Source: DATKDU01 sp035649415
Lineage (GTDB): Bacteria; Planctomycetota; Planctomycetia; Pirellulales; Pirellulaceae
Length of the DNA stretch: 64,000 nucleotides
Assembly: GCA_035649415.1 (NCBI GenBank)
Contig: DASRJP010000321.1
Coordinates: 10,889-74,888 of the forward strand
Reading direction: 5' to 3'
Positions within the stretch are counted from its first letter, which is position 1, and every line of letters begins with the position of its first letter. This document shows positions 33,087 to 42,197 of the stretch, piece after piece. Position numbers and translations under genes: made by a program. The notes under the pieces were generated by a model. It had not been told where the DNA came from and did no database searches. It worked only from the letters and a program-made list of their open reading frames with translations.

Positions 33087-33692
33087 ATGAGTTCCGCCGG
33101 TAATCCGACGGTCCCCAATCGCCGCGGCGGCCTGGTGGTCATCTCCGGCCCATCCGGAGCCGGCAAGAGTACGGTCGTCCGCAAATTGCTGGTGAATTGT
33201 CCGCTGCCGCTGGTGCTCAGCGTGTCAGCGACGACGCGGCAACCCCGGCAAGGCGAGGTGGACGGCGTCGATTACCACTTTCTGTCGCGTGAGGAGTTCC
33301 AGCAGCGGCGGGAGGCGGGCCAGTTCCTGGAGTGCAAGGAGGTTTTCGGCGGCGGCCACTGGTACGGCACGCTGCAAAGCGAAGTGACGGCTGGACTTAA
33401 TGCAAATAAGTGGTTAATCTTAGAGATTGATGTCCAGGGCGCGATGTCGGTCCTGGAAACCCACCCGAAAACGGTCACGATCTTCGTTCACAGCGGTTCC
33501 CTGGAAGAGTTGGAACGACGTCTGCGGCAGCGCGGCACCGAAAGCGAGGCCCAATTGCAGCGCCGGCTGGAAGTGGCTCGCCAGGAACTGACCTACCTTG
33601 ACCGTTATCAATACAGCATCATCAACAACGATGTATCGCAGGCAGCGCGCGAGATTTGCGAAATTCTTGCGCGCCATGGAGCACACGCATGA
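33087..33692 (+). CDS. gmk: Guanylate kinase
   Basis: 201 residues from ATG 33087, which follows directly after a palindromic repeat. P-loop VVISGPSGAGKSTVVRKLL near 15-33, GMP-binding SVSATTRQPRQGEVDGVDYH near 48, KEVFGGGHWYGT, LEIDVQGAM near 110 and the lid RLRQRGTES near 150. It phosphorylates GMP to GDP. The stop overlaps rpoZ as ATGA, so the two are co-translated. Confidence 0.96.
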   Translation: MSSAGNPTVPNRRGGLVVISGPSGAGKSTVVRKLLVNCPLPLVLSVSATTRQPRQGEVDGVDYHFLSREEFQQRREAGQFLECKEVFGGGHWYGTLQSEVTAGLNANKWLILEIDVQGAMSVLETHPKTVTIFVHSGSLEELERRLRQRGTESEAQLQRRLEVARQELTYLDRYQYSIINNDVSQAAREICEILARHGAHA

Positions 33693-33949
33693 TCGATGAA
33701 TTGAAGGAAGAAGGAATCGTCAACAAGGTCGGCGGCCGATTCAAGCTTTCGACGCTGATCCAGAAGCGGCTGGTGCAGCTCAAGCAAGGGAGCCGCCCGC
33801 TCGTCGATACCTCGACGCAGGACCTGATGCAGATCGCCATCCAGGAAATCCTCCAGGACAAGATCTTTCTCGATACGTCAAACCAGGTGAAATCGACTGA
33901 TTTCCAGGGGACCGGCGAGTCGATGGAACTCGACCTGGGTGACCTGTAG
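33689..33949 (+). CDS. rpoZ: RNA polymerase omega subunit
   Basis: 86 residues starting at ATG 33689, coupled to gmk by an ATGA overlap. The motif VGGRFKLSTLIQKRLVQLKQ GSRPLVD (residues 15-41, written in two parts) corresponds to the conserved omega region, followed by MQIAIQEILQDKIFLD and an acidic tail MELDLGDL. Omega helps assembly of the polymerase. The gmk-rpoZ-coaBC order is widely conserved, which supports the call. Confidence 0.9.
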   Translation: MIDELKEEGIVNKVGGRFKLSTLIQKRLVQLKQGSRPLVDTSTQDLMQIAIQEILQDKIFLDTSNQVKSTDFQGTGESMELDLGDL

Positions 33950-33964
33950 GGCGTTTCACGCGTG

Positions 33965-34029
33965 TTAGCCGGAGGTCAACGACCTCCGGAATGGACAGCG
34001 TTTTCCGGAGGTCGTTGACCTCCGGCTAA
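33965..34029. repeat. Nested palindrome, CCGGAGGTC family, copies 2 and 3
   Basis: Two 21-base palindromes (33969-33989 and 34005-34025) are themselves arms of a perfect 25-bp inverted repeat (33965-33989 and 34005-34029) with a 15-base spacer. The last base of the right arm is the A of the coaC start codon. Confidence 0.9.
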
Positions 34030-34580
34030 TGATGAATTCCCGCGAAATCATCGTCGGCGTGACCGGCGGCATTGCGGCCTACAAGACCGCCATGCTGGTC
34101 AGCCGACTCGTGCAAAACGGCGCTGGCGTAACGGTCGTGATGACGGAAGCCGCACGGCAGTTCATCGGCGAGGCCACATTTGCCGCGCTTACCGGACGCC
34201 CCGTGGCGACGAAGATTTTTGACGAGGGACGCTACCCGCTGGGCGCCCACATCGAGCTGGCCGAAAAGAGGGACCTGCTGGTCGTCGCGCCGGCGTCGGC
34301 CGATTTTCTGGCAAAAGCAGCCGGCGGCCAGGCGGATGATCTGCTCACCACGCTGTATCTCGCGTTTTCCGCCCCGGTGCTCATGGCCCCGGCCATGAAC
34401 ACGGCCATGTGGGAAAAATCGGCCGTGCAGCGGAACGTCGCCCAGCTTCGGGCCGATGGCGTGCAGTTCGTCGATCCCGAGTCGGGCTGGCTCTCCTGCC
34501 GCCAGGTCGGCAGCGGGCGGATGGCCGAGCCGGAGAAGATCCTGGCGGCAATCGCAGCCCGGCTCCATCCTCAGGCGTGA
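34029..34580 (+). CDS. coaC: Phosphopantothenoylcysteine decarboxylase (CoaC only)
   Basis: 183 residues. HFCD flavoprotein fold: IIVGVTGGIAAYKTAMLVSR near 6-25, active-site His in YPLGAHIELAEKRDLLVVAP near 78, then LMAPAMNTAMWEKSAVQRNV (PxMNxxMW substrate clamp) near 120 and the conserved Cys in GWLSCRQVGSGRM near 157. Most bacteria have a CoaBC fusion of about 400 residues; here the CoaB ligase half is missing and must be encoded elsewhere. ATG 34029 or 34032 follows a large palindrome with no nearby Shine-Dalgarno. Its 3' end overlaps rsmA (convergent) by 10 bases. Confidence 0.92.
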   Translation: MMNSREIIVGVTGGIAAYKTAMLVSRLVQNGAGVTVVMTEAARQFIGEATFAALTGRPVATKIFDEGRYPLGAHIELAEKRDLLVVAPASADFLAKAAGGQADDLLTTLYLAFSAPVLMAPAMNTAMWEKSAVQRNVAQLRADGVQFVDPESGWLSCRQVGSGRMAEPEKILAAIAARLHPQA

Positions 34581-35476
34581 GCCGTTGCCGAGCGGAAGGC
34601 TTCGCTCAAGCGAATCAGCGTCTCGACGGGCAATTGCTCGGCGCGGGCGTCTTCCGGGAATTCGAATCCGGCCAGGATGGCATCGACGTCGGATTTGGCA
34701 AGCCGGTCCTTGAGCATCGACACCAGCACTCCGCGGAGGAATTTCCGCCGATGCTGGAACAGCGTGCGAATGAAGTGGTGAAAGAATTCGACGTCGGAGA
34801 CTCGTGCGCGTTTGCGGGCGTTGGGGACGATGTGCACGATCGCCGAGTGCACCTTCGGCTTGGGCCAAAAGCATTGCGGCGGCAGTGTGCGAATGATGCG
34901 GCAGTAGCACAGGGCCTGCATCCAGATCGAGAGCGCCGAATAGTCCTTGATTCCCGGTTCAGCGGTCATCCGCTCCGCCAGTTCCTTCTGCACGGTGGCG
35001 GTCATCGACACCGGCACGGGATCGAACGTGAGCAGGTTGGACAGGATCGGCGTGGCGACGTTGTACGGCAGATTGGCGACCAGCTTGAGCTGTGCCCCTG
35101 GCGTCTCGCGCAGCCTCTGCTGCACGGTCTCGATCAAAGTTGGACTGAGATGGTTTTTGTTCTTCAGCGCGTCGAACCGGAGCATCGTCACGTTCGCGCA
35201 ATCGACGAGTTCCTCGGACGCCAGTTGAAACAGCCGCGAGTCGATCTCGACGGTCACGACGTGCGCCGCCAGCGGGGCCATCTTCGACGTCAGTGATCCC
35301 AGGCCCGTACCGACTTCGAGCACCACGTCCTCTCGTCCTAGATCGGCCGTTTCCAGCAGCACGTCCAGCAGGTTCAGATCGATGAGAAAATTCTGACCAT
35401 GGCGAACATCGGGGTGAATGCCCGCTTCACGGAAGCGCTGGGTGAGGAAGGAGACGGTTTGGCGGGTGGTGGACAC
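34571..35476 (-). CDS. rsmA: 16S rRNA dimethyladenosine transferase
   Basis: 301 residues. SAM-binding motifs: HGQNFLIDLNLLDVLLETAD (residues 26-45), EVGTGLGSLTSKMAPLAAHV (about 53), TVEIDSRLF, and the catalytic NLPY in VANLPYNVATPILSNLL near 138. KPKVHSAIVHI (F/WPKPKV) near 206 is also diagnostic. It dimethylates two adjacent adenosines near the 3' end of 16S rRNA; loss gives kasugamycin resistance. About 30 residues longer than KsgA at the N-terminus. It is the last gene of a possible ettA-ribE-rsmA run. Confidence 0.95.
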   Translation of the reverse strand: MSTTRQTVSFLTQRFREAGIHPDVRHGQNFLIDLNLLDVLLETADLGREDVVLEVGTGLGSLTSKMAPLAAHVVTVEIDSRLFQLASEELVDCANVTMLRFDALKNKNHLSPTLIETVQQRLRETPGAQLKLVANLPYNVATPILSNLLTFDPVPVSMTATVQKELAERMTAEPGIKDYSALSIWMQALCYCRIIRTLPPQCFWPKPKVHSAIVHIVPNARKRARVSDVEFFHHFIRTLFQHRRKFLRGVLVSMLKDRLAKSDVDAILAGFEFPEDARAEQLPVETLIRLSEAFRSATAHA

Positions 35477-35517
35477 AGCGAGGTTTAGTTTGGGTCGGGC
35501 CGAACGGATGAGTAGAA

Positions 35518-35575
35518 AATGTTCATTGCAAATTGATCATTGCAAATTTTCAATTGCCAATTTGCAATGAAAAAT
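35518..35575. repeat. AT-rich TTGCAA-word repeat
   Basis: Between ribE and rsmA. Words ATTGCAAATTGATCATTGCA, AATTTTCAATTGCCAATTTG and CAATG form overlapping inverted pairs (TTGCAAATT / AATTTGCAA). Related to the CATTTTGCA elements by composition. Confidence 0.65.
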
Positions 35576-35611
35576 CTGCAATTGTCGGCGCCGATGCGCC
35601 GCCTTGGCGCT

Positions 35612-36205
35612 CTAGTCGCGGCACTCTAACTGCCGTTGGACGTATTTCGCCAGCACGTCGGTCTCGATGTTGACGATGCCCCCGACGGCCAGTTTCTCCA
35701 GCGTCGTCACTGCCAGCGTGTGCGGGATGAGGGCCACGCTGAACCGTTCCGCTTCGACCTCCACCAGCGTCAGGCTGACACCATCGACGGCAATCGAGCC
35801 CTTGCTGGCCATCTGCCGCGTCAGCTCCCGCGGCACGCGAAACCAGAAGAATGACCACTCCCCTTCGTCGCGGCGGGCGTCGAGAGTTCCCAGGGCGTCG
35901 ATGTGCCCCGTCACATAATGCCCCCCCAGCCGGTCGCCGACCTTTAGCGACCGCTCGAGGTTGACGCCGCTGCCCACGCAGAGTTTGCCCAGATTCGTGC
36001 GGCTGAGCGTTTCGCTGCCCGCCTCGAAGCTCAATTCGTCGCCGCCGACTATCGTGACGGTCAGGCAGCAGCCGTTGATCGCGATGCTGTCGCCGACCTG
36101 CGTCTTGTCGGTCACCAGCGCCGAGCGCACGGTCAGCCGGACGCCTGGGCCGATGGGGTCCAGGCGGATGACGGCTCCGACATGTTCGACCAAACCAGTA
36201 AACAT
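35612..36205 (-). CDS. ribE: Riboflavin synthase alpha chain
   Basis: 197 residues from ATG 36205 (MFTGLVEHVG, the near-invariant start of the family); the longer frame to 36394 overlaps ettA. Two lumazine-binding barrels: first with GDSIAINGCCLTV (about 38-50), LSRTNLG and GHYVTGHIDALG (about 95), second with VDGVSLTLVEVEAERFSVAL and IPHTLAVTTLEKLAVGGIVN (about 150). It converts two 6,7-dimethyl-8-ribityllumazine to riboflavin. Other rib genes are not in the window. 86 bases downstream of ettA. Confidence 0.95.
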   Translation of the reverse strand: MFTGLVEHVGAVIRLDPIGPGVRLTVRSALVTDKTQVGDSIAINGCCLTVTIVGGDELSFEAGSETLSRTNLGKLCVGSGVNLERSLKVGDRLGGHYVTGHIDALGTLDARRDEGEWSFFWFRVPRELTRQMASKGSIAVDGVSLTLVEVEAERFSVALIPHTLAVTTLEKLAVGGIVNIETDVLAKYVQRQLECRD

Positions 36206-36291
36206 GCGCCAATTGACGGCTCTTGCCGCGAAATTTAAACGACCACTCCATTCACGAACCCGGCGGCAGGTTTGCCGCCGGCTAAGAACCG

Positions 36292-37965
<1,674 letters not shown>

Positions 37966-38151
37966 CCGGCGTACTTTGGCTAGTGGCGCTTTAAGACAAT
38001 GCAAATATATCGGCCCGCCATCAAGGCACGCAGGGGTTGCTTCACATCAGTACACATGGGAATGAAAGGTGCTGTAGCGGAGACGCAAAGGGCGCAGTCC
38101 GCCAGATCTCCGTTTGCGGTGGCCTCAAATGCCTAAATTCGCTACACTTGC

Positions 38152-38178
38152 TTGACCTGGAAGCCGAATCTTTATAAT
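38152..38178 (+). promoter_or_regulatory. Promoter of the sulfite reductase gene
   Basis: TTGACC (38152-38157), then TATAAT (38173-38178) at 15 bases or TAATAA (38175-38180) at 17. A consensus -10 box in this GC-rich window is conspicuous. The ATG is 79 bases downstream. Confidence 0.6.
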
Positions 38179-38257
38179 AATACTAAACATAATGATGATT
38201 CGCTCGACGCACGAGGCCCTTCCCCACGCCCAGCGGCCAACTTAAGTCCTCTATTCC

Positions 38258-40000
38258 ATGTCCGAGCCCGGCAAGAAAAGTCCCGTTGAAGGGATCAAGG
38301 AGCAAAGTCAGTTCCTGCGCGGCACCATGCCCGAGGAGCTTGGCGACGGCAACGACCACTTCAGCAAGTCCAGCGAATCGCTCCTCAAATTCCACGGCAC
38401 CTACCAGCAGGATGACCGGGACGAACGCGGCAGCGGCGGCCTCGATGCCGAGGGGAAGAAGTCCAAGTCCTACATCTTCATGGTGCGGACAAAGATTCCC
38501 GGCGGAAAGCTCACAAGCGAGCAGCTCCTGGCCCAGTTGGACCTGTGCGAGGAGGTAGGCAACACGACGCTGCGCATCACTTCGCGCCAAGGGCTTCAGC
38601 TACATGGAGTCGTCAAGCAGAACCTGAAGCGGGCCATCGCCCACATCAACGAGATCCAGCTCTCCACGCTGGGGGCCTGCGGCGACGTCAATCGCAATGT
38701 GATGTGCTGCCCGGCGCCCTATACCAGCGCGATCTACCGACAAACGCAGGCGCTGGCAGACGAGCTGGCGGCCCACTTTGCTCCGCGCACCAAGGCGTAC
38801 CACGAGCTGTGGCTCACCGACACGGCGACCGGCCAGCAGACGCTCGCCAGCAATGGTGCGTCAGGCGACGGCTTCGACGTCGAGCCGATCTACGGCAAGT
38901 TCTATATGCCGCGGAAGTTCAAGATGGCCATCGGCTACACGTTCGACAACTGCGTCGATCTGTATGCCAACGACCTGGGCCTGCTCGCGATCACACAAGG
39001 GGACCAGATCGTCGGGTACAACGTGCTGGTCGGCGGAGGGATGGGTAAGACTCCCAGTGCGGCCAAGACTTTCCCCGCTGTGGCCAAAAGAATGGCCTTC
39101 GTCACGCCCCAGCAGGCGCTAGGCGTGACCGAAGCGGTGTTCAGGGTGCAGCGCGACTTCGGCAATCGCGAGGACCGCAAGCTGGCGCGGCTCAAGTACG
39201 TGATTGCGAACTGGGGGATCGAAAAGTTCAAGGCCAAGGTTGAGGAGTATTACGGCGGCAAATTGCCCGATCCGCATCCCGACGACGTCCGCGGCTTCAA
39301 CGATCACATGGGCTGGGATCAACAGGGAGACGGTAACTGGTTTTACGGGCTGAACGTCGAGAACGGCCGGATCAAGGACAGCGAGTCGATGCAGCTCAAG
39401 TCGGCAATCCGCCAGATCTGCCGCACGCTCAAGCCCGGCATCCGCCTGACCAGCCACCAGAGCATCTTATTCACCGGCATTGCGCCGCAACAGCGGCAGG
39501 CGCTGGAGAGCATTCTCAAGAATCATGGCGTTAAGTTGTCGGAGGAAATTTCCAACGTGCGCCGCTACAGCATGGCCTGCGTCGCCTGGCCGACGTGCGG
39601 CCTGTCGATCACGGAGGCTGAGCGAGCGCTGCCGGGAATCATCGATCAGCTCGAGGCGGAGATCAACCGGCTGGGACTGGCCGGCGAGAAGTTCACGGTG
39701 CGAATGACCGGCTGCCCCAACGGCTGCGCGCGGCCGTACAACTGCGACATCGGTCTGGTGGGAAAGGCGCGCGGGAAGTACACGCTCTACTTGGGGGGCC
39801 GGCTGCTCGGGGACCGGCTCAACTTCCTCTACAAGGATATGGTGCCGGAAGAAGACGTGGTTGCCACGCTCGCTCCGGTACTGGCATACTTCAAGTCGGC
39901 CCGTCAAAGTGGCGAAACGCTCGGAGATTTTTGCCTCCGGCAGCGGGCGGAGACGCTGGCGGCCCGCGCCGAGGAGTGCGCTGCCGCCCTCGCGCGGTAG
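38258..40000 (+). CDS. sir: Assimilatory sulfite reductase hemoprotein (Sir/CysI)
   Basis: 580 residues. Ferredoxin-like repeats and siroheme/4Fe-4S modules: ITSRQGLQLHGVVKQ (about 105), ACGDVNRNVMCCPAP (about 140), NVLVGGGMGKTPS (about 260). The cluster ligands are Cys441 and Cys447 (MACVAWPTCGL) and Cys486 and Cys490 (TGCPNGCARP), with the last Cys bridging to siroheme. It reduces sulfite to sulfide with six electrons. A flavoprotein partner (CysJ) is not adjacent, so ferredoxin may be the donor. Transcribed alone from a strong promoter. Confidence 0.93.
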   Translation: MSEPGKKSPVEGIKEQSQFLRGTMPEELGDGNDHFSKSSESLLKFHGTYQQDDRDERGSGGLDAEGKKSKSYIFMVRTKIPGGKLTSEQLLAQLDLCEEVGNTTLRITSRQGLQLHGVVKQNLKRAIAHINEIQLSTLGACGDVNRNVMCCPAPYTSAIYRQTQALADELAAHFAPRTKAYHELWLTDTATGQQTLASNGASGDGFDVEPIYGKFYMPRKFKMAIGYTFDNCVDLYANDLGLLAITQGDQIVGYNVLVGGGMGKTPSAAKTFPAVAKRMAFVTPQQALGVTEAVFRVQRDFGNREDRKLARLKYVIANWGIEKFKAKVEEYYGGKLPDPHPDDVRGFNDHMGWDQQGDGNWFYGLNVENGRIKDSESMQLKSAIRQICRTLKPGIRLTSHQSILFTGIAPQQRQALESILKNHGVKLSEEISNVRRYSMACVAWPTCGLSITEAERALPGIIDQLEAEINRLGLAGEKFTVRMTGCPNGCARPYNCDIGLVGKARGKYTLYLGGRLLGDRLNFLYKDMVPEEDVVATLAPVLAYFKSARQSGETLGDFCLRQRAETLAARAEECAAALAR

Positions 40001-40066
40001 AATGGAGTGGGCCGGCCGAGTGTGGGCGCGGCCCATGCGAATCGTCCCCAGCGAAGGAATTGCAGC

Positions 40067-41317
40067 ATGACCGCGGCACAAGCGACCGTGCGAGGGGGAT
40101 TGTTAGCGGCCATCGGCCTGCTTGCTCCTGCGTTGCTCCTGGCCCAGCAGCCTGCGCCGGCGACTGGGAAGGCCGATCAGGTCCCCGCGGCAGGCAAGCC
40201 GCGCAACCCTCCTTCTGCCGAAGCGATTGCCAGGTGGATCAGCGACCTTGACTCGGACGTCTTCGACAACCGCGAGAATGCCACGGTCAGGCTCGTTGAA
40301 GCCGGCCTGCCGGCGATCGGTCCCGTCAAAAAGGTCCTGCAAGATACCGGCAGTCTGGAGGTTACCACGCGGGCGCTCCACGTGCTGCGTGAATTAGGGC
40401 TGGCTACCGATCTGGATACTCAGGATGCAGCCCGCCTGGCGCTCGAGGAGCTGGCCCGCGATCCGACATCGATTGGCCGCCGCGCGGCTACCACGATCGC
40501 CTGGCTCAACGAGCAGCGTTCGGCGCAGACAATTGCCGCATTGGAAAAACTCGGCGCCATCATCAACAAATCGCCCTACCTCAGCGAATTGGGGGTGCAC
40601 GACGAAGTGGATGGAATTCAGATCGACGATAGCTGGCAGGGGACAGCGGGGGATTATCGCCGGCTGAAATGGCTACAAAACGTAGACAAGCTGGTCCTGG
40701 CAGGGGACAAGATCGACGATTCAATTCTGCCGCACGTGGCGGCGATGCCGGGACTCAAACGGCTGCACCTCTTTCGCACGAAGGTCACCGAGCGCGGCCT
40801 GGCGGCGATCGGCTCGCTTGCGTCGCTCCACGAAATCGGCATTTACTACACGCCGCTAGGAGACGGCGCTGTTGCGCCACTGAAAGGTCTCAAGGGTTTG
40901 ACGAGCGTCAGAATCTACGGAACGAAAATCTCGCCGGCGGCAAAAGATGAGCTGGTGGCGGCGCTGGAACTGGAGCCCAAGAAAATGGATTTTCGCCAAG
41001 GCGCCTTTCTGGGGGTGAGCTGCCAGACGCTCGCTACCCGCTGCGAGTTGGCGTCGGTCCACCCAGAGAGTCCAGCGGAAAAAGCCGGTCTGAAAGGCGG
41101 AGACACGCTGGTTACATTCGCCGGCAAGGAGGTGACCGACTACGATAGCCTGACTGCCGTCATTTCGCAGTACAGCTTGGGGGACACGGTGGAGGTGGAG
41201 TATCTTCGCCGCACGATCGACGAGAACGGGCATGACAGCGGCGAACAGGCGATGAAGTGCAAGGTGACGCTCGGCGGCTGGGACGTCGAGCTGGTCCAAA
41301 GGCAGCCTCCGCGGTAA
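40067..41317 (+). CDS. Exported HEAT/LRR protein with C-terminal PDZ domain
   Basis: 416 residues from ATG 40067 (AAGGAA upstream). Signal peptide to about residue 25 (GGLLAAIGLLAPALLLAQQ). Residues 45-150 are helical HEAT-like (WISDLDSDVFDNRENATVRL, TTRALHVLRELGLATD). Residues 200-300 have leucine-rich repeats: DKLVLAGDKIDDSILPHVAA, LKRLHLFRTKVTERGLAAIG, LHEIGIYYTPLGDGAVAPLK, LTSVRIYGTKISPAAKDEL. A PDZ domain closes the protein (about 318-400: FLGVSCQTLATRCELASVHP, GLKGGDTLVTFAGKEVTDYD). No protease triad is seen. Probably a periplasmic binding/scaffold protein; the combination is typical of planctomycetes. Confidence 0.8.
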   Translation: MTAAQATVRGGLLAAIGLLAPALLLAQQPAPATGKADQVPAAGKPRNPPSAEAIARWISDLDSDVFDNRENATVRLVEAGLPAIGPVKKVLQDTGSLEVTTRALHVLRELGLATDLDTQDAARLALEELARDPTSIGRRAATTIAWLNEQRSAQTIAALEKLGAIINKSPYLSELGVHDEVDGIQIDDSWQGTAGDYRRLKWLQNVDKLVLAGDKIDDSILPHVAAMPGLKRLHLFRTKVTERGLAAIGSLASLHEIGIYYTPLGDGAVAPLKGLKGLTSVRIYGTKISPAAKDELVAALELEPKKMDFRQGAFLGVSCQTLATRCELASVHPESPAEKAGLKGGDTLVTFAGKEVTDYDSLTAVISQYSLGDTVEVEYLRRTIDENGHDSGEQAMKCKVTLGGWDVELVQRQPPR

Positions 41318-41420
41318 GACTGCTGCGGCGGCAGCGAATAGCCACTTAGCTGGCCTCTTCGGCGCACAAGTTGCACCGCACGGATGCTAAATCCCTCGTC
41401 TGTGTCACGGTGGCAGTGTC

Positions 41421-42128
41421 ATGGGTTTCAATCCGTTTTATTTCGATCCGTACTACCTGCTCTTTCTCGGGCCGGCCTTGCTACTGGCGATCGTGGCCCA
41501 GATGTGGGTCAGCTCGGCGTACGCGCGGGCCAGCCAGATGCCAGCGAGCACCAGCGGCGCGAACGTCGCCCGACATCTGCTCGACAATGCGGGACTCGAC
41601 AACGTGCCTGTGGAAGAAGTTCCCGGCCATTTGAGTGATCATTACGACCCGCGCGCGGACGTGGTCCGGCTGAGCAGCGAGGTATTTCACGGGCGATCGC
41701 TGGCCGCCGTGGGCATCGCGGCACATGAGTGCGGCCATGCGCTCCAGAAGCATCTGGGCTATCTCCCCTTCAGGCTGCGCTCCCTGGCGGTACCAATGGC
41801 CAGCTTCGGCAGCGGGGCCAGCGGCCTGCTACTGATTCTGGGCATCATTTTCGGCTTCCAGCCGCTCTTGATTGCCGGCATCGTCCTGTTCAGCTGCGTG
41901 GTGATCTTTCAGCTCGTCAATCTGCCCGTGGAATTCGACGCCAGCGCGCGAGCCAAAGCGCTGCTCATCGAGCAGGGGATCGTCCATCAGCACGAGATGG
42001 GGCCGGTCAACAACGTGCTGAATGCCGCGGCGCTGACGTATGTGGCGGCGACGCTGCAAGCGATCATGCAGTTGCTGTACTACGTGACGCTGATCATGGG
42101 GCGCGGCCGCTCGCGCAGCGACGAATAG
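41421..42128 (+). CDS. Zinc metallopeptidase, YugP family
   Basis: 235 residues. N-terminal membrane helix (PYYLLFLGPALLLAIVAQMW), then a soluble part with HLSDHYDPRADVVRLSSEVF and the catalytic helix IAAHECGHALQKHLGY near 100-115 (HExxH-type, here HECGH), followed by two more membrane helices (about 135-175) and NLPVEFDASARAKALL with the third zinc ligand Glu. A C-terminal helix (LQAIMQLLYYVTLIMGR) ends it. YugP (DUF/M48-like) peptidases are membrane proteins of unknown substrate. No Shine-Dalgarno. The transporter gene follows 69 bases later. Confidence 0.9.
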   Translation: MGFNPFYFDPYYLLFLGPALLLAIVAQMWVSSAYARASQMPASTSGANVARHLLDNAGLDNVPVEEVPGHLSDHYDPRADVVRLSSEVFHGRSLAAVGIAAHECGHALQKHLGYLPFRLRSLAVPMASFGSGASGLLLILGIIFGFQPLLIAGIVLFSCVVIFQLVNLPVEFDASARAKALLIEQGIVHQHEMGPVNNVLNAAALTYVAATLQAIMQLLYYVTLIMGRGRSRSDE

Positions 42129-42197
42129 CCTGAAGCCGACCGTGCCCCATCGCCGCGCCTCGCCCGTCTCTGGCAACCGCTCGCTATAGTGGTTCCT

